The notes: generated from the sequence alone by a model not told the origin. 64,000 nucleotides of DNA from Bacillus sp. AFS015802 (GCF_002561455.1 NZ_NTUP01000008.1:91333-155332); one strand, 5' to 3'; shown: positions 38,219 to 52,746, numbered from the stretch's first letter. Translations and numbers: made by a program.

Positions 38219-41200
38219 ACGTACAGACATCAAAAGCATCTTAGTTATCGGAAGCGGACCCATCATCATCGGACAGGCGGCAGAATTCGACTATGCCGGA
38301 ACTCAAGCCTGTATCGCCCTAAAAGAGGAGGGCTACCGGGTCATCCTCGTAAACTCGAATCCTGCAACGATCATGACAGATGCTGAAATGGCCGATAAAG
38401 TGTACATCGAACCGCTGACACTCGAATTTGTCAGCAGGATCATCCGTAAAGAACGTCCCGATGCCCTGCTGCCTACATTAGGCGGTCAAACGGGATTGAA
38501 CATGGCGGTTGAACTTGCGAATTCAGGAGTGCTGGAAGAATGCGGAGTGGAAATCCTCGGGACGAAACTTTCTGCGATCGAGAAAGCGGAAGACCGTGAC
38601 TTGTTCAGGAACTTGATGAATGAAATGGGAGAACCGGTTCCGGAAAGTGAAATCATTCATTCCTTAGATGAGGCCTATCAATTCGTCAATGAAATTGGCT
38701 ATCCAGTCATCGTCCGTCCAGCTTACACATTAGGTGGAACTGGAGGAGGCATCTGTCACAACGAAGAAGAACTGATTGAGATTGTAACCTCAGGGTTGAA
38801 ATACAGCCCTGTAACTCAGTGTCTCTTGGAAAAAAGTATTGCAGGCTTCAAAGAAATAGAATATGAGGTTATGAGAGATGCAGCCGATAATGCCATCGTC
38901 GTGTGTAATATGGAGAACATCGACCCGGTTGGAATTCATACGGGAGATTCAATCGTTGTAGCACCCAGTCAAACCTTAAGTGACCGTGAGTATCAAATGC
39001 TGCGGAATACAAGTCTGAATATCATCCGTGAGTTGGGAATCGAAGGAGGCTGTAATGTCCAGCTGGCACTAGACCCTGACAGTTTCCAGTATTATATCAT
39101 CGAAGTGAATCCAAGGGTGAGCCGTTCATCTGCACTTGCATCCAAAGCAACAGGCTACCCGATTGCAAAGCTTGCAGCGAAGATCGCCGTCGGCCTGACA
39201 CTGGATGAAATGATGAATCCGGTGACGGGTAAAACATATGCATCATTCGAACCTGCACTTGATTATGTGGTGACAAAAATCCCAAGATGGCCATTCGATA
39301 AATTCGAAGCTGCCAAACGTAACCTGGGAACCCAAATGAAAGCGACCGGAGAAGTGATGGCGATTGGGCGTACCTTCGAAGAATCACTTCTGAAAGCGAT
39401 CCGCTCACTTGAGAGCAATACGTATCACATGGAACTAAGTGATGCACACCAATTTACGGACGAGTGGATCGAGAAAAGGATCAGGAAAGCCGGCGATGAA
39501 CGACTCTTCTATATCGGGGAGGCGCTGAGACGGGGAGTGACGATTGAAACCATACATGAATGGAGCAAAATCGATCTTTTCTTCTTATATAAAATGAATA
39601 GAATCGTAGAGTTTGAAAAGGAATTAGCCATGAATCCTTTCGCCCCGGATCTTGGACAAAAGGCCAAGCGCATGGGCTTTTCGGATATCACCCTGGCGAA
39701 ATTGTGGAATAGTACAGAAGCAGACGTGTATAACTGGAGAAAAGAACATGAGTTAACACCTGTCTATAAAATGGTCGACACATGTGCGGCTGAGTTCGAA
39801 TCGGAAACTCCTTACTTCTATGGTACGTATGAGGATGAGAATGAATCCAGGGTCACATCAAGGGAGAGTGTCATCGTCCTTGGGTCAGGACCGATCAGGA
39901 TCGGTCAGGGCGTGGAGTTTGATTACGCGACCGTTCACTCTGTCTGGGCCATTAAAGAGGCGGGTTACGAAGCGATCATCGTGAATAACAATCCGGAAAC
40001 GGTCTCTACTGACTTCAGTATCTCGGATAAATTATACTTCGAACCACTTACGGTAGAAGACGTGATGCACATCATTGATCTTGAAAAACCTAAGGGAGTC
40101 GTCGTTCAGTTTGGCGGCCAAACCGCGATCAATCTGGCAGAGGAGCTGGTGAGAAGAGGAGTCAAGATTCTCGGTACATCCCTTGAGGATTTGGATCGTG
40201 CAGAGAACAGGGATAAATTCGAACAAACCCTGAACGACCTCGGCATCCCACAACCAGAAGGAAAAACAGCTGTCTCGGTAGAGGGGGCCATTGAGATTGC
40301 TCAACACATCGGCTACCCGGTTCTGGTCCGACCTTCGTACGTTCTCGGCGGAAGGGCAATGGAAATCGTTTACCGGGAAGAAGAGCTCCTTCAATACATG
40401 AAGAATGCAGTAAAGGTCAACCCGCAGCATCCGGTATTAATCGACCGCTATCTGATCGGGAAAGAGATTGAAGTGGATGCCGTCTCAGATGGAACGGACG
40501 TCGTCATCCCTGGAATTATGGAGCATATCGAGCGGGCCGGGGTTCACTCGGGGGATTCCATAGCGGTGTACCCTCCACAGCAGCTCACACAGGAACAGAA
40601 ACAAACCATTGCCGATTACACGACAAGACTTGCAAAAGGTTTAAACATCATAGGATTACTGAACATCCAGTATGTCATCTCAAAAGGTGAAGTCTTCGTT
40701 CTGGAAGTGAATCCGCGTTCCAGCCGGACAGTACCATTCATAAGTAAAATCACGAATGTACCTATGGCGAATATTGCAACCAAGTCCATTCTCGGAATCT
40801 CCCTGAAAGATCAAGGTTATGAGTCGGGACTGGTTCCTGAAAAACAAGGTGTGTATGTGAAAGTTCCAGTCTTCTCATTTGCGAAACTAAGACGGGTGGA
40901 TATCACTCTCGGACCGGAGATGAAATCAACGGGGGAAGTAATGGGGAAAGATTTGACCTTGGAAAAAGCACTATACAAGGGAATGGTCGCAGCAGGAATG
41001 CAAATGAAGGAATATGGATCCGTGCTCATGACCGTGGCAGATAAAGACAAGGATGAAGCAGTACTCTTAGCTCAACGCTTTATCGATATCGGCTATCAAA
41101 TCCTTGCAACAAAGGGCACCGCAGAGCATCTGACAAAAGCAGGTATCGCCGTTCGTGAAGTGGATAAGATCGGATCCAGCGGCCCTACACTATTGGATAT

Positions 41201-41419
41201 CATCCAAAGTGGAGAAACACAGCTTGTCATCAATACACTGACAAAAGGTAAGCAGCCTGCAAGGGATGGATTCAGAATTCGAAGAGAATCAGTAGAAAAC
41301 GGCATTCCTTGTCTTACGTCCCTGGATACAGCTGAAGCCATCCTGAGAGTGATTGAATCCATGACATTCTCAGCTGATGCACTTGACTCACAACCGAAAG
41401 CGAAAGAGGCGGTTTATCA

Positions 41420-41423
<4 letters not shown>
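38211..41423 (+). CDS. pyrAB: Carbamoyl-phosphate synthase large subunit (pyrimidine-specific)
   Basis: A 1070-residue protein with two homologous ATP-grasp halves: the first begins [20 protein letters not shown] near residue 12, the second [20 protein letters not shown] near residue 557. Each half shows the ATP-grasp loop ([12 protein letters not shown] and [12 protein letters not shown]). A C-terminal MGS-like domain (from about 930) is the allosteric site. It makes carbamoyl phosphate from bicarbonate, ammonia and two ATP. Its stop overlaps the pyrK start (ATGA). Confidence 0.98.
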
Positions 41424-43809
<2,386 letters not shown>

Positions 43810-43813
<4 letters not shown>

Positions 43814-44433
43814 AACATGAAATCGCAAAAAAATTATTAAACATAGAAGCAGTATTTTTAAACCCGGCGGAGCCCTTTACCTGGTCATCGGGTATCAAGT
43901 CCCCGATCTATTGTGACAATCGGCTGACACTGGCTTATCCCTCTGTCCGAAATGACATCTCAAATGGACTGTCCGAGTTGATCCAGAAGCATTTTCCAGA
44001 TGCAGAAGTCATCGCGGGAACAGCGACGGCGGGAATTCCACATGCTGCCTGGGTGAGCGGCAAGTTGAACCTTCCGATGTGTTATGTCAGGTCAAAAGCC
44101 AAAGCCCACGGAAAAGGGAAGCAGATTGAAGGGATTGCGACTTCTGGACAAAAGGTCGTCGTCGTGGAAGACCTCATCTCCACGGGAGGCAGCTGTATAA
44201 CAGCTGTTAACGCTTTAAGGGATGCGGGATGTGACGTATTAGGAGTGGTCGCGATCTTCACATATGAACTGGATAAAGGGAAAAGGATGCTTGAGGAGCA
44301 CGATATTAAAGCCTATGCCTTATCCGACTATTCGAGTTTATTGGATGTAGCGGTGCAGCATGAGATCATTCAGAAAGATGAGCTGGAACAATTGAAGCTT
44401 TGGAGTGAAGATCCGGAGAATTGGGGATTGTAA
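43810..44433 (+). CDS. pyrE: Orotate phosphoribosyltransferase
   Basis: A 207-residue PRTase that joins orotate to PRPP. The PRPP loop is [17 protein letters not shown] near residue 116, and [17 protein letters not shown] is the flexible catalytic loop. The ATG at 43810 overlaps the pyrF stop (ATGA) after GGGAGGGC. It is the last gene of the pyr operon and is closed by a strong terminator. The cysH sulfate genes that follow in B. subtilis are not here. Confidence 0.97.
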
Positions 44434-44440
44434 TGGGAAA

Positions 44441-44468
44441 GCAACTCGTTTAAGAGTTGCTTTTTTTG
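44441..44468 (+). terminator. Terminator of the pyr operon
   Basis: GCAACTC pairs with GAGTTGC around GTTTA, followed by seven T. Confidence 0.92.
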
Positions 44469-44509
44469 TCGGGAAGGGATCTGGTATGCTTCTCCTGTAA
44501 GGGGTAAAA

Positions 44510-44553
44510 CAAAAACACTCCCACCCAGTCCAAATTCAGACTGAGTGAAAGTG
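44510..44553 (-). terminator. Terminator of rqcH on the minus strand
   Basis: On the minus strand CACTTTCACTCAGTC pairs with GACTGGGTGGGAGTG and is followed by TTTTTG. It lies just after the rqcH stop. Confidence 0.85.
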
Positions 44554-44567
44554 CATCCCGGCCATTA

Positions 44568-46280
44568 TCAATCCTTCAACGATCGAACAAGGTCCAGGTC
44601 AGGTGTCACATATACGGTTTGCTGCCCTTCATAAATGACAAATCCGGGCTTGGCACCTTTTGGTTTCTTCACTTGCTTCACTTCTGTGAAATCAACCGGC
44701 ACCGAGCCTGATTCCCGTGCTTTACTGAAATAAGCTGCGATATTGGCCGCTTCCTTGATGGTTTGCTCTGAAGGATCCTGACTCTTGATGACGACGTGGG
44801 AGCCCGGGATATCCTTCGTATGAAGCCAAATCTCTTCTCGTCCTGCGACCCTGTTTGTTAAGTAGTCGTTTTGTTTATTGTTTTTACCGACAAGGATCGG
44901 TGTCCCGTCAGTTGAGGTGTAGTGTTCAAGTACGGGCTTAACATTTGCCTTTTTCTTTTTCGTTTGCTTTCGGACCCTCAGGTAGCCTTCTTCTTCAAGT
45001 TCTTCCCTGATTTCTTCCACATCTTTCGTAGAAGCGGATTCTAATTGCTGCAATAATTGTTCGAGATACCGAATCTCATCCTCGGCCTTCTCAATCTGTT
45101 CATGAACGATCTGGATGGCATTCTTCGCTTTTTGATAACGTGAGAAATAATTCTGTGCATTATCCGAAGGTGATTTTTGAGGATTAAGTGGAATCGTAAT
45201 ACTTTCCCCGTTTTCATCATAATAATTGACTACGCTGATCTCCGTCATGCCTCGTTCCACGGCATATAAATTTGAGGTAAGAAGTTCCCCAAGCAGTTGA
45301 TAACGATCTGCCTGCTGTGCATCCTCCAGGGTCTGCTCTAATTTCCCGATTTTATTGACGTTTTTATCCCGCTCATTTCGAATGAACCGTTCCAGATCAT
45401 TGCCTTGCTGCTTGACGCGATCCCGTGCAGCCTTTTGATAAAAGAAACGATCCAGCAGTTCACTCAAGGAATGGAACGTTTGTTTCTCACCCTCAAGATG
45501 AAGAAGGTCCATCCAGTAGAATGTTTCCTTCCCGGCGCTTATGAGGGTCGGGGTTGTATCGTAGTTTTTCGCGTAATCAATCAAGTTCACGAATGACTCG
45601 GCAATGGCAGACTGGTTTCCGATCCCGGCCCGGTGAACGATTTCTTTCGCGTAAAGCGGAGAAATCCCGGCGAAAGATTGGACGATCTGCTTATCGAGCT
45701 TCCCTGAATTGAAATCAAGTGCCCTAAGCACGTCTACTGTGGTTGCTTCCAGCGGGTCGCTCTTATCCTGTTGAGGCGGGAGAACATACGTATGACCCGG
45801 CAACACAGTCCGGTGCGTATTCATGCTGGGGGAAATATGCTTAATGCTGTCGAGGATCATATTTCGCTCTTTATCCACAAGGATGATATTGCTGTGGCGT
45901 CCCATTACCTCGATGATTAGTTGTTTGTAGGAAATGTCCCCAATTTCGTTTCTGCCTTTCACTTCGAAAACGATCATCCGGTCCAATCCGACCTGCTTGA
46001 TCCCCTCGATGATGGATCCTTCCAGATGTTTTCGCAGCAACATACAGAACATAGGGGGAACAGATGGATTTTCATAGCTCTCATTAGTTAATTGAACACG
46101 TGAATAACTGGGATGAGCCGATAAGAGCACTTTGTGATTTTTTCCATTTGCCCGGATGATCATGATAATTTCATTTTTATATGGTTGATGTATTTTGTTA
46201 ATACGACCGTGTAATAAATTCTCATTTAATTCTTTCGTCATGTTTCTTGTAAATAATCCATCAAATGACATATCTAACAT
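44568..46280 (-). CDS. rqcH: Ribosome quality control factor RqcH (Rqc2/NFACT family)
   Basis: A 570-residue protein, formerly annotated as fibronectin-binding protein (YloA/FbpA). It has an NFACT-N domain at the start ([18 protein letters not shown]), an aspartate-arginine pair in GLDRMIVF near residue 99 that is needed for tailing, a middle coiled coil (about 290-430) and a C-terminal NFACT-R domain with [15 protein letters not shown] near residue 490. RqcH adds alanine tails to peptides stuck on 50S subunits. It is the only clear minus-strand gene in the window. Confidence 0.95.
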   Translation of the reverse strand: MLDMSFDGLFTRNMTKELNENLLHGRINKIHQPYKNEIIMIIRANGKNHKVLLSAHPSYSRVQLTNESYENPSVPPMFCMLLRKHLEGSIIEGIKQVGLDRMIVFEVKGRNEIGDISYKQLIIEVMGRHSNIILVDKERNMILDSIKHISPSMNTHRTVLPGHTYVLPPQQDKSDPLEATTVDVLRALDFNSGKLDKQIVQSFAGISPLYAKEIVHRAGIGNQSAIAESFVNLIDYAKNYDTTPTLISAGKETFYWMDLLHLEGEKQTFHSLSELLDRFFYQKAARDRVKQQGNDLERFIRNERDKNVNKIGKLEQTLEDAQQADRYQLLGELLTSNLYAVERGMTEISVVNYYDENGESITIPLNPQKSPSDNAQNYFSRYQKAKNAIQIVHEQIEKAEDEIRYLEQLLQQLESASTKDVEEIREELEEEGYLRVRKQTKKKKANVKPVLEHYTSTDGTPILVGKNNKQNDYLTNRVAGREEIWLHTKDIPGSHVVIKSQDPSEQTIKEAANIAAYFSKARESGSVPVDFTEVKQVKKPKGAKPGFVIYEGQQTVYVTPDLDLVRSLKD

Positions 46281-46484
46281 CCTCTGCTTTAAACGATTTC
46301 ATTGTATTTTACATCTATCCATCTTGTATGGGTACTAAAGTGTATCAAATGTAACCGATTTTACCCTTCCCTCAGGTAAAATGCAAAACCTACATAAATC
46401 ATATCATTTTTTAGGACGAGTCTGAATAAGAATGCTATGAGAAGGACAACTTTTCGTATCGTAGGAGGAGAGTGACATGGTTGC

Positions 46485-49166
46485 ATGAAATTTCATGAGA
46501 TGAGACAAGAGGACATAGAGCAGTCATTAAATACCAATTATCAAGAGGGACTTTCAACAGAAGATGTAGCAAACAGGCGGAAACAATTCGGGTACAATCA
46601 ATTGGAAGAAGCTGAGAAGCAGTCAGCTTTATTATTGTTTTTCAGTCAATTCAAGGACTTTATGGTTCTCGTGTTATTGGCAGCCACGCTCATTTCGGGA
46701 TTGCTTGGGGAGTATATCGATGCGATAGCGATCATTGCAATTGTGTTCATTAACGGTTTTTTAGGGTTTTTCCAGGAGCGGAAAGCCGAGAGATCCCTCC
46801 AGGCATTAAAGGAACTTTCGGCACCTCAGGTTTCTGTATTAAGAGACGGTAAATGGGTAAAGATTGCATCTAAAGAAGTGATCATCGGGGATATCATCCG
46901 CTTTGGGAGCGGAGACAGAATCGGGGCGGATGTAAGGCTGATCGAAGCGAATAATCTGGAAATCGAAGAATCCGCCCTTACAGGTGAGTCTGTACCCGTC
47001 ACAAAATCCATAAAGCCCGTGAATGGGGAAAATATGAGTCTTGGAGACTTGGAAAACATGGCATTCATGGGGACGATGGTCACAAGGGGGAATGGAATCG
47101 GTGTCGTGACATCGATCGGAATGAAAACCGCCATGGGGCAGATCGCCGATATGATCCAAAAAGCGGAAACCATGACCACCCCTCTACAGAGAAGACTTGA
47201 AGAGCTGGGGAAAATCCTTATTACGGTTGCCCTCGTGTTGACTGCGCTGGTTGTCGGGATCGGCGTGATCCAGGGCCATGATATGTATACCATGTTCTTA
47301 GCCGGGGTTTCATTGGCAGTAGCGGCCATACCCGAAGGATTACCGGCCATTGTGACGGTCGCTCTTTCCTTGGGGGTTCAGAGGATGATCAAGAAGAAAG
47401 CGATCGTACGGAAGCTCCCGGCAGTGGAAACATTAGGATGTGCGTCTGTTATTTGCTCTGACAAAACAGGGACCCTGACCCAAAATAAGATGACCGTGAC
47501 TCACCTTTGGAGTGGCGGGAGAAACTGGACCGTCACGGGTACAGGATATGAACCTGATGGCCAATTTTACAGCGGGGACCAACGGGTGACGCCCCATAGT
47601 GATCATTCCTTACAACAACTATTGACCTTTGGGATGCTCTGCAATCATGCTGAACTCGTAACCCGTGAAGAAACCTTTTTTGTCGATGGCGATCCCACTG
47701 AAGGGGCCCTCCTTGTTGCGGGACTGAAAGCAGGGCTTTCGAGGGAATCACTATTGAAGAAGTTTACGATTGTCAAAGAGTTCCCCTTCGATTCTACGCG
47801 AAAGATGATGAGTATCATCGTAGTCGATCAAAATGGCAAGCACTTTTCTGTAACGAAAGGCGCCCCTGACGTGTTGGTCGGAAAGAGCGAATCGATTCTG
47901 TGGGAAGGAAGGCTACAAGCGAAGTCACCCGAGACCACCCAAAAAGTAGAAGAGGCGATCAGCGAGATGTCCTCGAACGCTTTGCGAAATATAGCGATTG
48001 CGTATAAACCGATCAAGGAACGGGCGGTCGAAGCGTTGGTGGAACAGGATATTGAAGAGGGGGTAACCTTCATCGGCCTCCAGGGTATGATCGATCCTCC
48101 GAGACCTGAGGTGAAGCAAGCGGTGAAAGAATGCCGTCAAGCGGGCATCAAGACGGTCATGATCACCGGAGATCATGTCTTGACGGCGAAAGCCATTGCC
48201 AAACAGCTGGGGATCCTGAAGAAGAATGACCGTGTCCTCGATGGTAAAGCATTGAATCAAATGGAAGTACATGATCTTGAAGACATCGTGGATGAAGTGT
48301 CGGTGTTTGCGCGTGTGTCTCCCGAGCATAAATTAAAAATCGTGAAAGCCCTGCAAAACAGGGGGCATGTCGTGGCCATGACCGGAGATGGTGTCAATGA
48401 CGCCCCGGCCATCAAATCTTCTGATATCGGAGTGGCTATGGGGATAACCGGTACGGACGTTGCAAAGGAATCTTCTTCGTTAGTCCTGCTGGATGATAAC
48501 TTCGCTACGATTAAATCAGCGATCCAGGAAGGCAGGAATATCTATGAAAATATCCGGAAGTTCATACGATATCTGTTGGCTTCGAACGTTGGCGAAATTC
48601 TCGTTATGCTTTTTGCGATGATCTTGGCGCTTCCGCTTCCATTGGTGCCGATCCAGATATTATGGGTGAACCTGGTGACGGATGGTCTTCCTGCCATGGC
48701 ACTCGGTCTTGATAAGCCGGAAGATGATGTCATGAAAAGGAAGCCGAGACATCCCAAAGAAGGTGTATTTGCAAGGGGGCTCGGTTGGAAAGTCGTGTCC
48801 AGGGGGTTTTTGATCGGAGGGGCGACATTACTTGCGTTCATGCTATCGTATAAGACGCATCCTGATCATCTGGCATATGCCCAAACCGTCGCGTTCGCTA
48901 CCCTGGTCATGGCACAGCTGATCCATGTGTTCGACTGCCGAAGTGAAGTATCGGTATTTTCAAGAAATCCGTTCGGGAACATGTATCTCGTCTTTGCCGT
49001 ATTATCTTCACTCATATTAATGCTCTTAGTCATCTATATCCCTTCCCTGCAACCGATCTTCCATACAGTACCGATCGTATTGAAAGATTGGCTCTTGATC
49101 ATTGGTTTAAGCTCCGTTCCAACGTTTTTACTGGCAGGGTCATTTTTTGCAAGAAAAAAACAGTGA
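46485..49166 (+). CDS. yloB: P-type calcium-transporting ATPase
   Basis: An 893-residue PIIA-type ATPase. It has the cation-ATPase N-domain (first 70 residues), ten membrane helices, the actuator TGES near residue 167, the phosphorylation site CSDKTGTLTQNKMT near residue 326, and the hinge MTGDGVNDAPAIK near 632. AAIPEGLPA near residue 286 carries the calcium-site glutamate. It exports calcium; the B. subtilis relative is expressed in sporulation. The ATG at 46485 is 14 bases from AGGAGGAG, with a three-codon frame MVA starting at 46477 in between. Confidence 0.95.
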   Translation: MKFHEMRQEDIEQSLNTNYQEGLSTEDVANRRKQFGYNQLEEAEKQSALLLFFSQFKDFMVLVLLAATLISGLLGEYIDAIAIIAIVFINGFLGFFQERKAERSLQALKELSAPQVSVLRDGKWVKIASKEVIIGDIIRFGSGDRIGADVRLIEANNLEIEESALTGESVPVTKSIKPVNGENMSLGDLENMAFMGTMVTRGNGIGVVTSIGMKTAMGQIADMIQKAETMTTPLQRRLEELGKILITVALVLTALVVGIGVIQGHDMYTMFLAGVSLAVAAIPEGLPAIVTVALSLGVQRMIKKKAIVRKLPAVETLGCASVICSDKTGTLTQNKMTVTHLWSGGRNWTVTGTGYEPDGQFYSGDQRVTPHSDHSLQQLLTFGMLCNHAELVTREETFFVDGDPTEGALLVAGLKAGLSRESLLKKFTIVKEFPFDSTRKMMSIIVVDQNGKHFSVTKGAPDVLVGKSESILWEGRLQAKSPETTQKVEEAISEMSSNALRNIAIAYKPIKERAVEALVEQDIEEGVTFIGLQGMIDPPRPEVKQAVKECRQAGIKTVMITGDHVLTAKAIAKQLGILKKNDRVLDGKALNQMEVHDLEDIVDEVSVFARVSPEHKLKIVKALQNRGHVVAMTGDGVNDAPAIKSSDIGVAMGITGTDVAKESSSLVLLDDNFATIKSAIQEGRNIYENIRKFIRYLLASNVGEILVMLFAMILALPLPLVPIQILWVNLVTDGLPAMALGLDKPEDDVMKRKPRHPKEGVFARGLGWKVVSRGFLIGGATLLAFMLSYKTHPDHLAYAQTVAFATLVMAQLIHVFDCRSEVSVFSRNPFGNMYLVFAVLSSLILMLLVIYIPSLQPIFHTVPIVLKDWLLIIGLSSVPTFLLAGSFFARKKQ

Positions 49167-49181
49167 AATGTGGTATAATCC

Positions 49182-49217
49182 AAAAGGTAATAGAGAAAAT
49201 CCTCTATTACCTTTTTT
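49182..49217 (+). terminator. Terminator after the calcium ATPase gene
   Basis: AAAAGGTAATAGAG pairs with CTCTATTACCTTTT around AAAATC and ends in a T run. Confidence 0.92.
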
Positions 49218-49336
49218 ATATCATGCGATTTATTGTTAGTAAGGGAGTGGATCCCTTCACTATATTGCAGCATGACATGAAGGTGAAGCCAGTTGTTCTA
49301 CATACGAATACCGTCAAAGGATTGGATGTGATCGTA

Positions 49337-50212
49337 ATGGTTGTCAGCATGACAGGCTTTGGAAGAAGCAAAGCAGACTCTGACCAACATTCTGTAACGG
49401 TTGAAATGAAATCCGTGAATCACAGATTCAGTGAATGTTACATAAGGATGCCGCGTCAATTAATGAAGCTCGAGGATAAAATCAAGAAACAAGTATCCCA
49501 TAGCGTTAAAAGAGGGAAAGTGGATATTTTCATCACTATCACCGGTGCAGGCCTGGTACATAAAAATCTACTTATTGACTGGAAGCTCATTCAAGATTAT
49601 TATCAGTTAGTAAATAAAGTGAAAGAAACCTTCTCCTTACAGGATGAAGTACAATTATCCCATCTCTTAAACAGAGAAGAATTTGTGATCATCGAAGAAA
49701 TGGAAGAAGAAAATGAAGAGCTAGAGCACTTGGTATTAAAAGCTGTGGAAGAAGCGGCTTCAAGTCTCAGAAGGATGAGGGAGAAAGAAGGAGAGCTACT
49801 CAAAAAGGATTTCCTGCTTCATCTTAGGAATTTTGAGAAGAATATTGCCGAACTCAATAGTCATGCACCTGAAGTGGTCAATCTATATAGGGAACGGTTA
49901 AGAAAAAGGATCGTCGAATACAATGAACCTTCTTTTGACGAAAGTCGTTTACTTACGGAAGTGGCCATCTTTGCCGATAAATCCGATATTACGGAAGAAT
50001 TGACAAGATTGAAGAGTCATATACAGTACTTTCATTCCACCTTGACCGATGAAGGGCCGGTTGGCAGGAAGTTGGATTTCATGATCCAGGAAATGAACAG
50101 GGAAGTGAACACGATTGGTTCAAAAGCAAATGATTCCTTCATTTCGAAGATTGTGGTAGAACTGAAATCAACACTTGAGAAGCTGAGGGAACAGGTGCAA
50201 AATGTAGAATAA
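49337..50212 (+). CDS. yloC: YicC-family endoribonuclease
   Basis: A 291-residue protein of the YicC/YloC family, recently shown to act as an RNA endonuclease. The start [12 protein letters not shown] is the family hallmark, [14 protein letters not shown] follows near residue 30, and the C-terminal DUF1732 half ends with [21 protein letters not shown] chose ATG 49337, which gives the B. subtilis length; the ribosome site is weak, and GTG 49328 is an alternative. A perfect hairpin and remA follow. It opens the remA-gmk-rpoZ group. Confidence 0.93.
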   Translation: MVVSMTGFGRSKADSDQHSVTVEMKSVNHRFSECYIRMPRQLMKLEDKIKKQVSHSVKRGKVDIFITITGAGLVHKNLLIDWKLIQDYYQLVNKVKETFSLQDEVQLSHLLNREEFVIIEEMEEENEELEHLVLKAVEEAASSLRRMREKEGELLKKDFLLHLRNFEKNIAELNSHAPEVVNLYRERLRKRIVEYNEPSFDESRLLTEVAIFADKSDITEELTRLKSHIQYFHSTLTDEGPVGRKLDFMIQEMNREVNTIGSKANDSFISKIVVELKSTLEKLREQVQNVE

Positions 50213-50215
50213 GAA

Positions 50216-50248
50216 GTTTAGTTTCCTATCTTTCCGGCGAAACTAAAC
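50216..50248 (+). promoter_or_regulatory. Perfect 10-bp hairpin between yloC and remA
   Basis: GTTTAGTTTC (50216-50225) pairs with GAAACTAAAC (50239-50248) and has no T run. It sits just before the remA ribosome site, so it may influence mRNA stability or remA translation. Confidence 0.5.
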
Positions 50249-50268
50249 TATTGATTAGGAGGAGCGTT

Positions 50269-50541
50269 ATGTCGATCAAGCTCATCAATATAGGATTTGG
50301 AAATATCGTGTCAGCTAACCGGATCATTTCGATCGTAAGTCCGGAATCAGCACCGATCAAACGTTTGATTCAAGATGCAAGAGACCGGGGAACACTCGTT
50401 GATGCTACATACGGAAGAAGAACAAGAGCGGTCATTATTACGGATAGCGATCACGTTATTCTTTCAGCTGTTCAACCCGAAACCGTTGCTCACCGATTGA
50501 CAGATAAAGAGGATTTAGTAGAAGAAGGGCAGGGTAAATAA
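50269..50541 (+). CDS. remA: Extracellular matrix regulator RemA
   Basis: A 90-residue DNA-binding protein (DUF370) that activates biofilm matrix and osmoprotection genes in B. subtilis by forming ring-shaped oligomers. It starts [20 protein letters not shown] and contains [20 protein letters not shown] near residue 38, the DNA-contacting stretch. The ATG at 50269 follows TAGGAGGAGC. The stop codon directly abuts the gmk start. Confidence 0.95.
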   Translation: MSIKLINIGFGNIVSANRIISIVSPESAPIKRLIQDARDRGTLVDATYGRRTRAVIITDSDHVILSAVQPETVAHRLTDKEDLVEEGQGK

Positions 50542-51156
<615 letters not shown>

Positions 51157-51378
51157 ATGTTAAACCCATCCATTGATTCATTAATGAAAAAGATCGATTC
51201 TAAATATTCGTTAGTCAGCATCGCTGCGAAGCGTGCAAGAAACCTGCAAGATACGGGTGATTATCGTTTGAACCGCTATGATTCTCATAAGTTCGTAGGT
51301 AAAGCTCTGGAAGAGATCCATGCCGGTCAATTATCTATGAAAGAAAGAGATGCCAAAGCGGTATATTCTGACGAATAA
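51157..51378 (+). CDS. rpoZ: RNA polymerase omega subunit
   Basis: A 73-residue protein beginning [20 protein letters not shown] with [10 protein letters not shown] near residue 22, the conserved contact with the beta-prime subunit. It helps assemble and stabilise RNA polymerase. The start abuts the gmk stop, with GGAGGCTGAG as the ribosome site. A terminator closes the group. Confidence 0.95.
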   Translation: MLNPSIDSLMKKIDSKYSLVSIAAKRARNLQDTGDYRLNRYDSHKFVGKALEEIHAGQLSMKERDAKAVYSDE

Positions 51379-51406
51379 ACGGCAGGAAGCTTCATGAATG
51401 ACTCCA

Positions 51407-51458
51407 GGGGTTGACTCGAAAGATTTCATCATCTTTCGAGACAACCCTATTTTCTTTT
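51407..51458 (+). terminator. Terminator after rpoZ
   Basis: GGGTTGACTCGAAAGAT pairs with ATCTTTCGAGACAACCC around TTCATC and is followed by a T-rich tract. Confidence 0.88.
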
Positions 51459-51498
51459 TCTATCAATATCCTTCATAATATAGGGAGGATAAAGAGTA

Positions 51499-52746
51499 AT
51501 GGGGGAAAGTAGAATGATGCAGGGGAAAAAAATACTGTTATGTGTTTCTGGCGGAATTGCGGTATACAAAGCAGCAGCCTTAACGAGTAAGCTGGTTCAA
51601 AGCGGTGCTGAAGTAAAGGTGATCATGACTGAGTCAGCACGTAAATTTGTGGCTCCACTTACGTTTCAGGCGTTATCCCGTCAAGATGTGTACTGGGATA
51701 CCTTTGATGAAAAAGATTCGGCGAAGATTGCCCACATTGATCTGGCGGATTGGGCCGATCTTGTACTGGTAGCGCCGGCAACGGCCAACATCATCGGAAA
51801 GCTTGCGAACGGGATTGCAGATGATATGATAACCACGACGATCCTGGCCACCACGGCGAAAGTCTGGATCGCCCCGGCCATGAATGTACATATGTATGAT
51901 CATCCAGCGGTGAAGCGCAACATCGAAACCCTTTTTGAGTTTGGCTGTCGATTTGTCGAACCAAGTGAAGGGTATTTAGCATGCGGATATGTTGGAAAGG
52001 GCAGGCTTGAAGAACCGGAAAAAGTGGTAGAGCTTGTGGACCGGTATTTTTCAGATCGTGAAGGGGAAGAAAGACTGCTGCACGGAAAAAAAGTAGTGAT
52101 AACCGCGGGACCTACGAGGGAAATGGTGGATCCCGTCCGCTTCTTCTCCAACCGGTCCACCGGGAAAATGGGTTATGCCCTTGCAGAAGCGGCCATCTCC
52201 CTTGGGGCAGAAGAAGTAGTGTTGATTTCCGGACCATCCGGATTAACGGTTCCAAAAGGGGTAGAATGGATCCCGGTCACAAGCGCGGAAGATATGTATC
52301 AGGCGGTTCACGAAGTATTTCCAAAGGCAGATATCGTCGTAAAGAGTGCTGCCGTTGCTGATTACCGACCGAAAGAGATTCTGGAAGAGAAATTAAAGAA
52401 AAAAGATGGAAATCTTGTAATTGAATTTGAGCGTACGAAGGATATTTTAATGAGTCTTGGTGAGAGGAAGACTCATCAGTACCTTATCGGGTTTGCAGCA
52501 GAGACGACGAACGTCGAAGCGTATGCAAAAGCAAAGCTTGAGAAAAAGCGTGCGGATATGATCGTCGCGAATAATGTGAAGGAAACGGGATCAGGCTTTG
52601 GAACGGATACCAATAAGGTGTCGATTGTCACAAGCGGTGGAGACGTTCGGGAGCTCCCTTTATTATCAAAGGTAGAGGCAGCGAAAGAAATCTACAAAGA
52701 AGCCATTCGGCATATGAAGAAGGGTGCCCCGCATGAACGTCGCTAG
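51499..52746 (+). CDS. coaBC: Bifunctional phosphopantothenoylcysteine synthetase/decarboxylase
   Basis: A 415-residue fusion enzyme of coenzyme A synthesis. The CoaC flavin half (about 1-195) has LCVSGGIAVYKAAALTSKLV, HIDLADWADLVLVAPATAN, PAMNVHMY and the catalytic cysteine in ACGYVGKGRLEEP; the CoaB half has AGPTREMVDPVRFFSNRSTG and KSAAVADYRP. Starts at 51499, 51514 and 51517 are possible; 51499 has GGGAGG ten bases upstream. It overlaps priA by 14 bases. Confidence 0.95.
   Translation: MGESRMMQGKKILLCVSGGIAVYKAAALTSKLVQSGAEVKVIMTESARKFVAPLTFQALSRQDVYWDTFDEKDSAKIAHIDLADWADLVLVAPATANIIGKLANGIADDMITTTILATTAKVWIAPAMNVHMYDHPAVKRNIETLFEFGCRFVEPSEGYLACGYVGKGRLEEPEKVVELVDRYFSDREGEERLLHGKKVVITAGPTREMVDPVRFFSNRSTGKMGYALAEAAISLGAEEVVLISGPSGLTVPKGVEWIPVTSAEDMYQAVHEVFPKADIVVKSAAVADYRPKEILEEKLKKKDGNLVIEFERTKDILMSLGERKTHQYLIGFAAETTNVEAYAKAKLEKKRADMIVANNVKETGSGFGTDTNKVSIVTSGGDVRELPLLSKVEAAKEIYKEAIRHMKKGAPHERR

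Noticed and set aside
46826..47350. Long minus-strand frame opposite the calcium ATPase gene
   Set aside because: It mirrors the codons of a well-supported gene and has no ribosome site or family motif.
49088..49336. Extended yicC-type gene starting within the ATPase gene
   Set aside because: The stretch crosses a strong terminator at 49182-49217, and the family begins at MVVSMTGFG.
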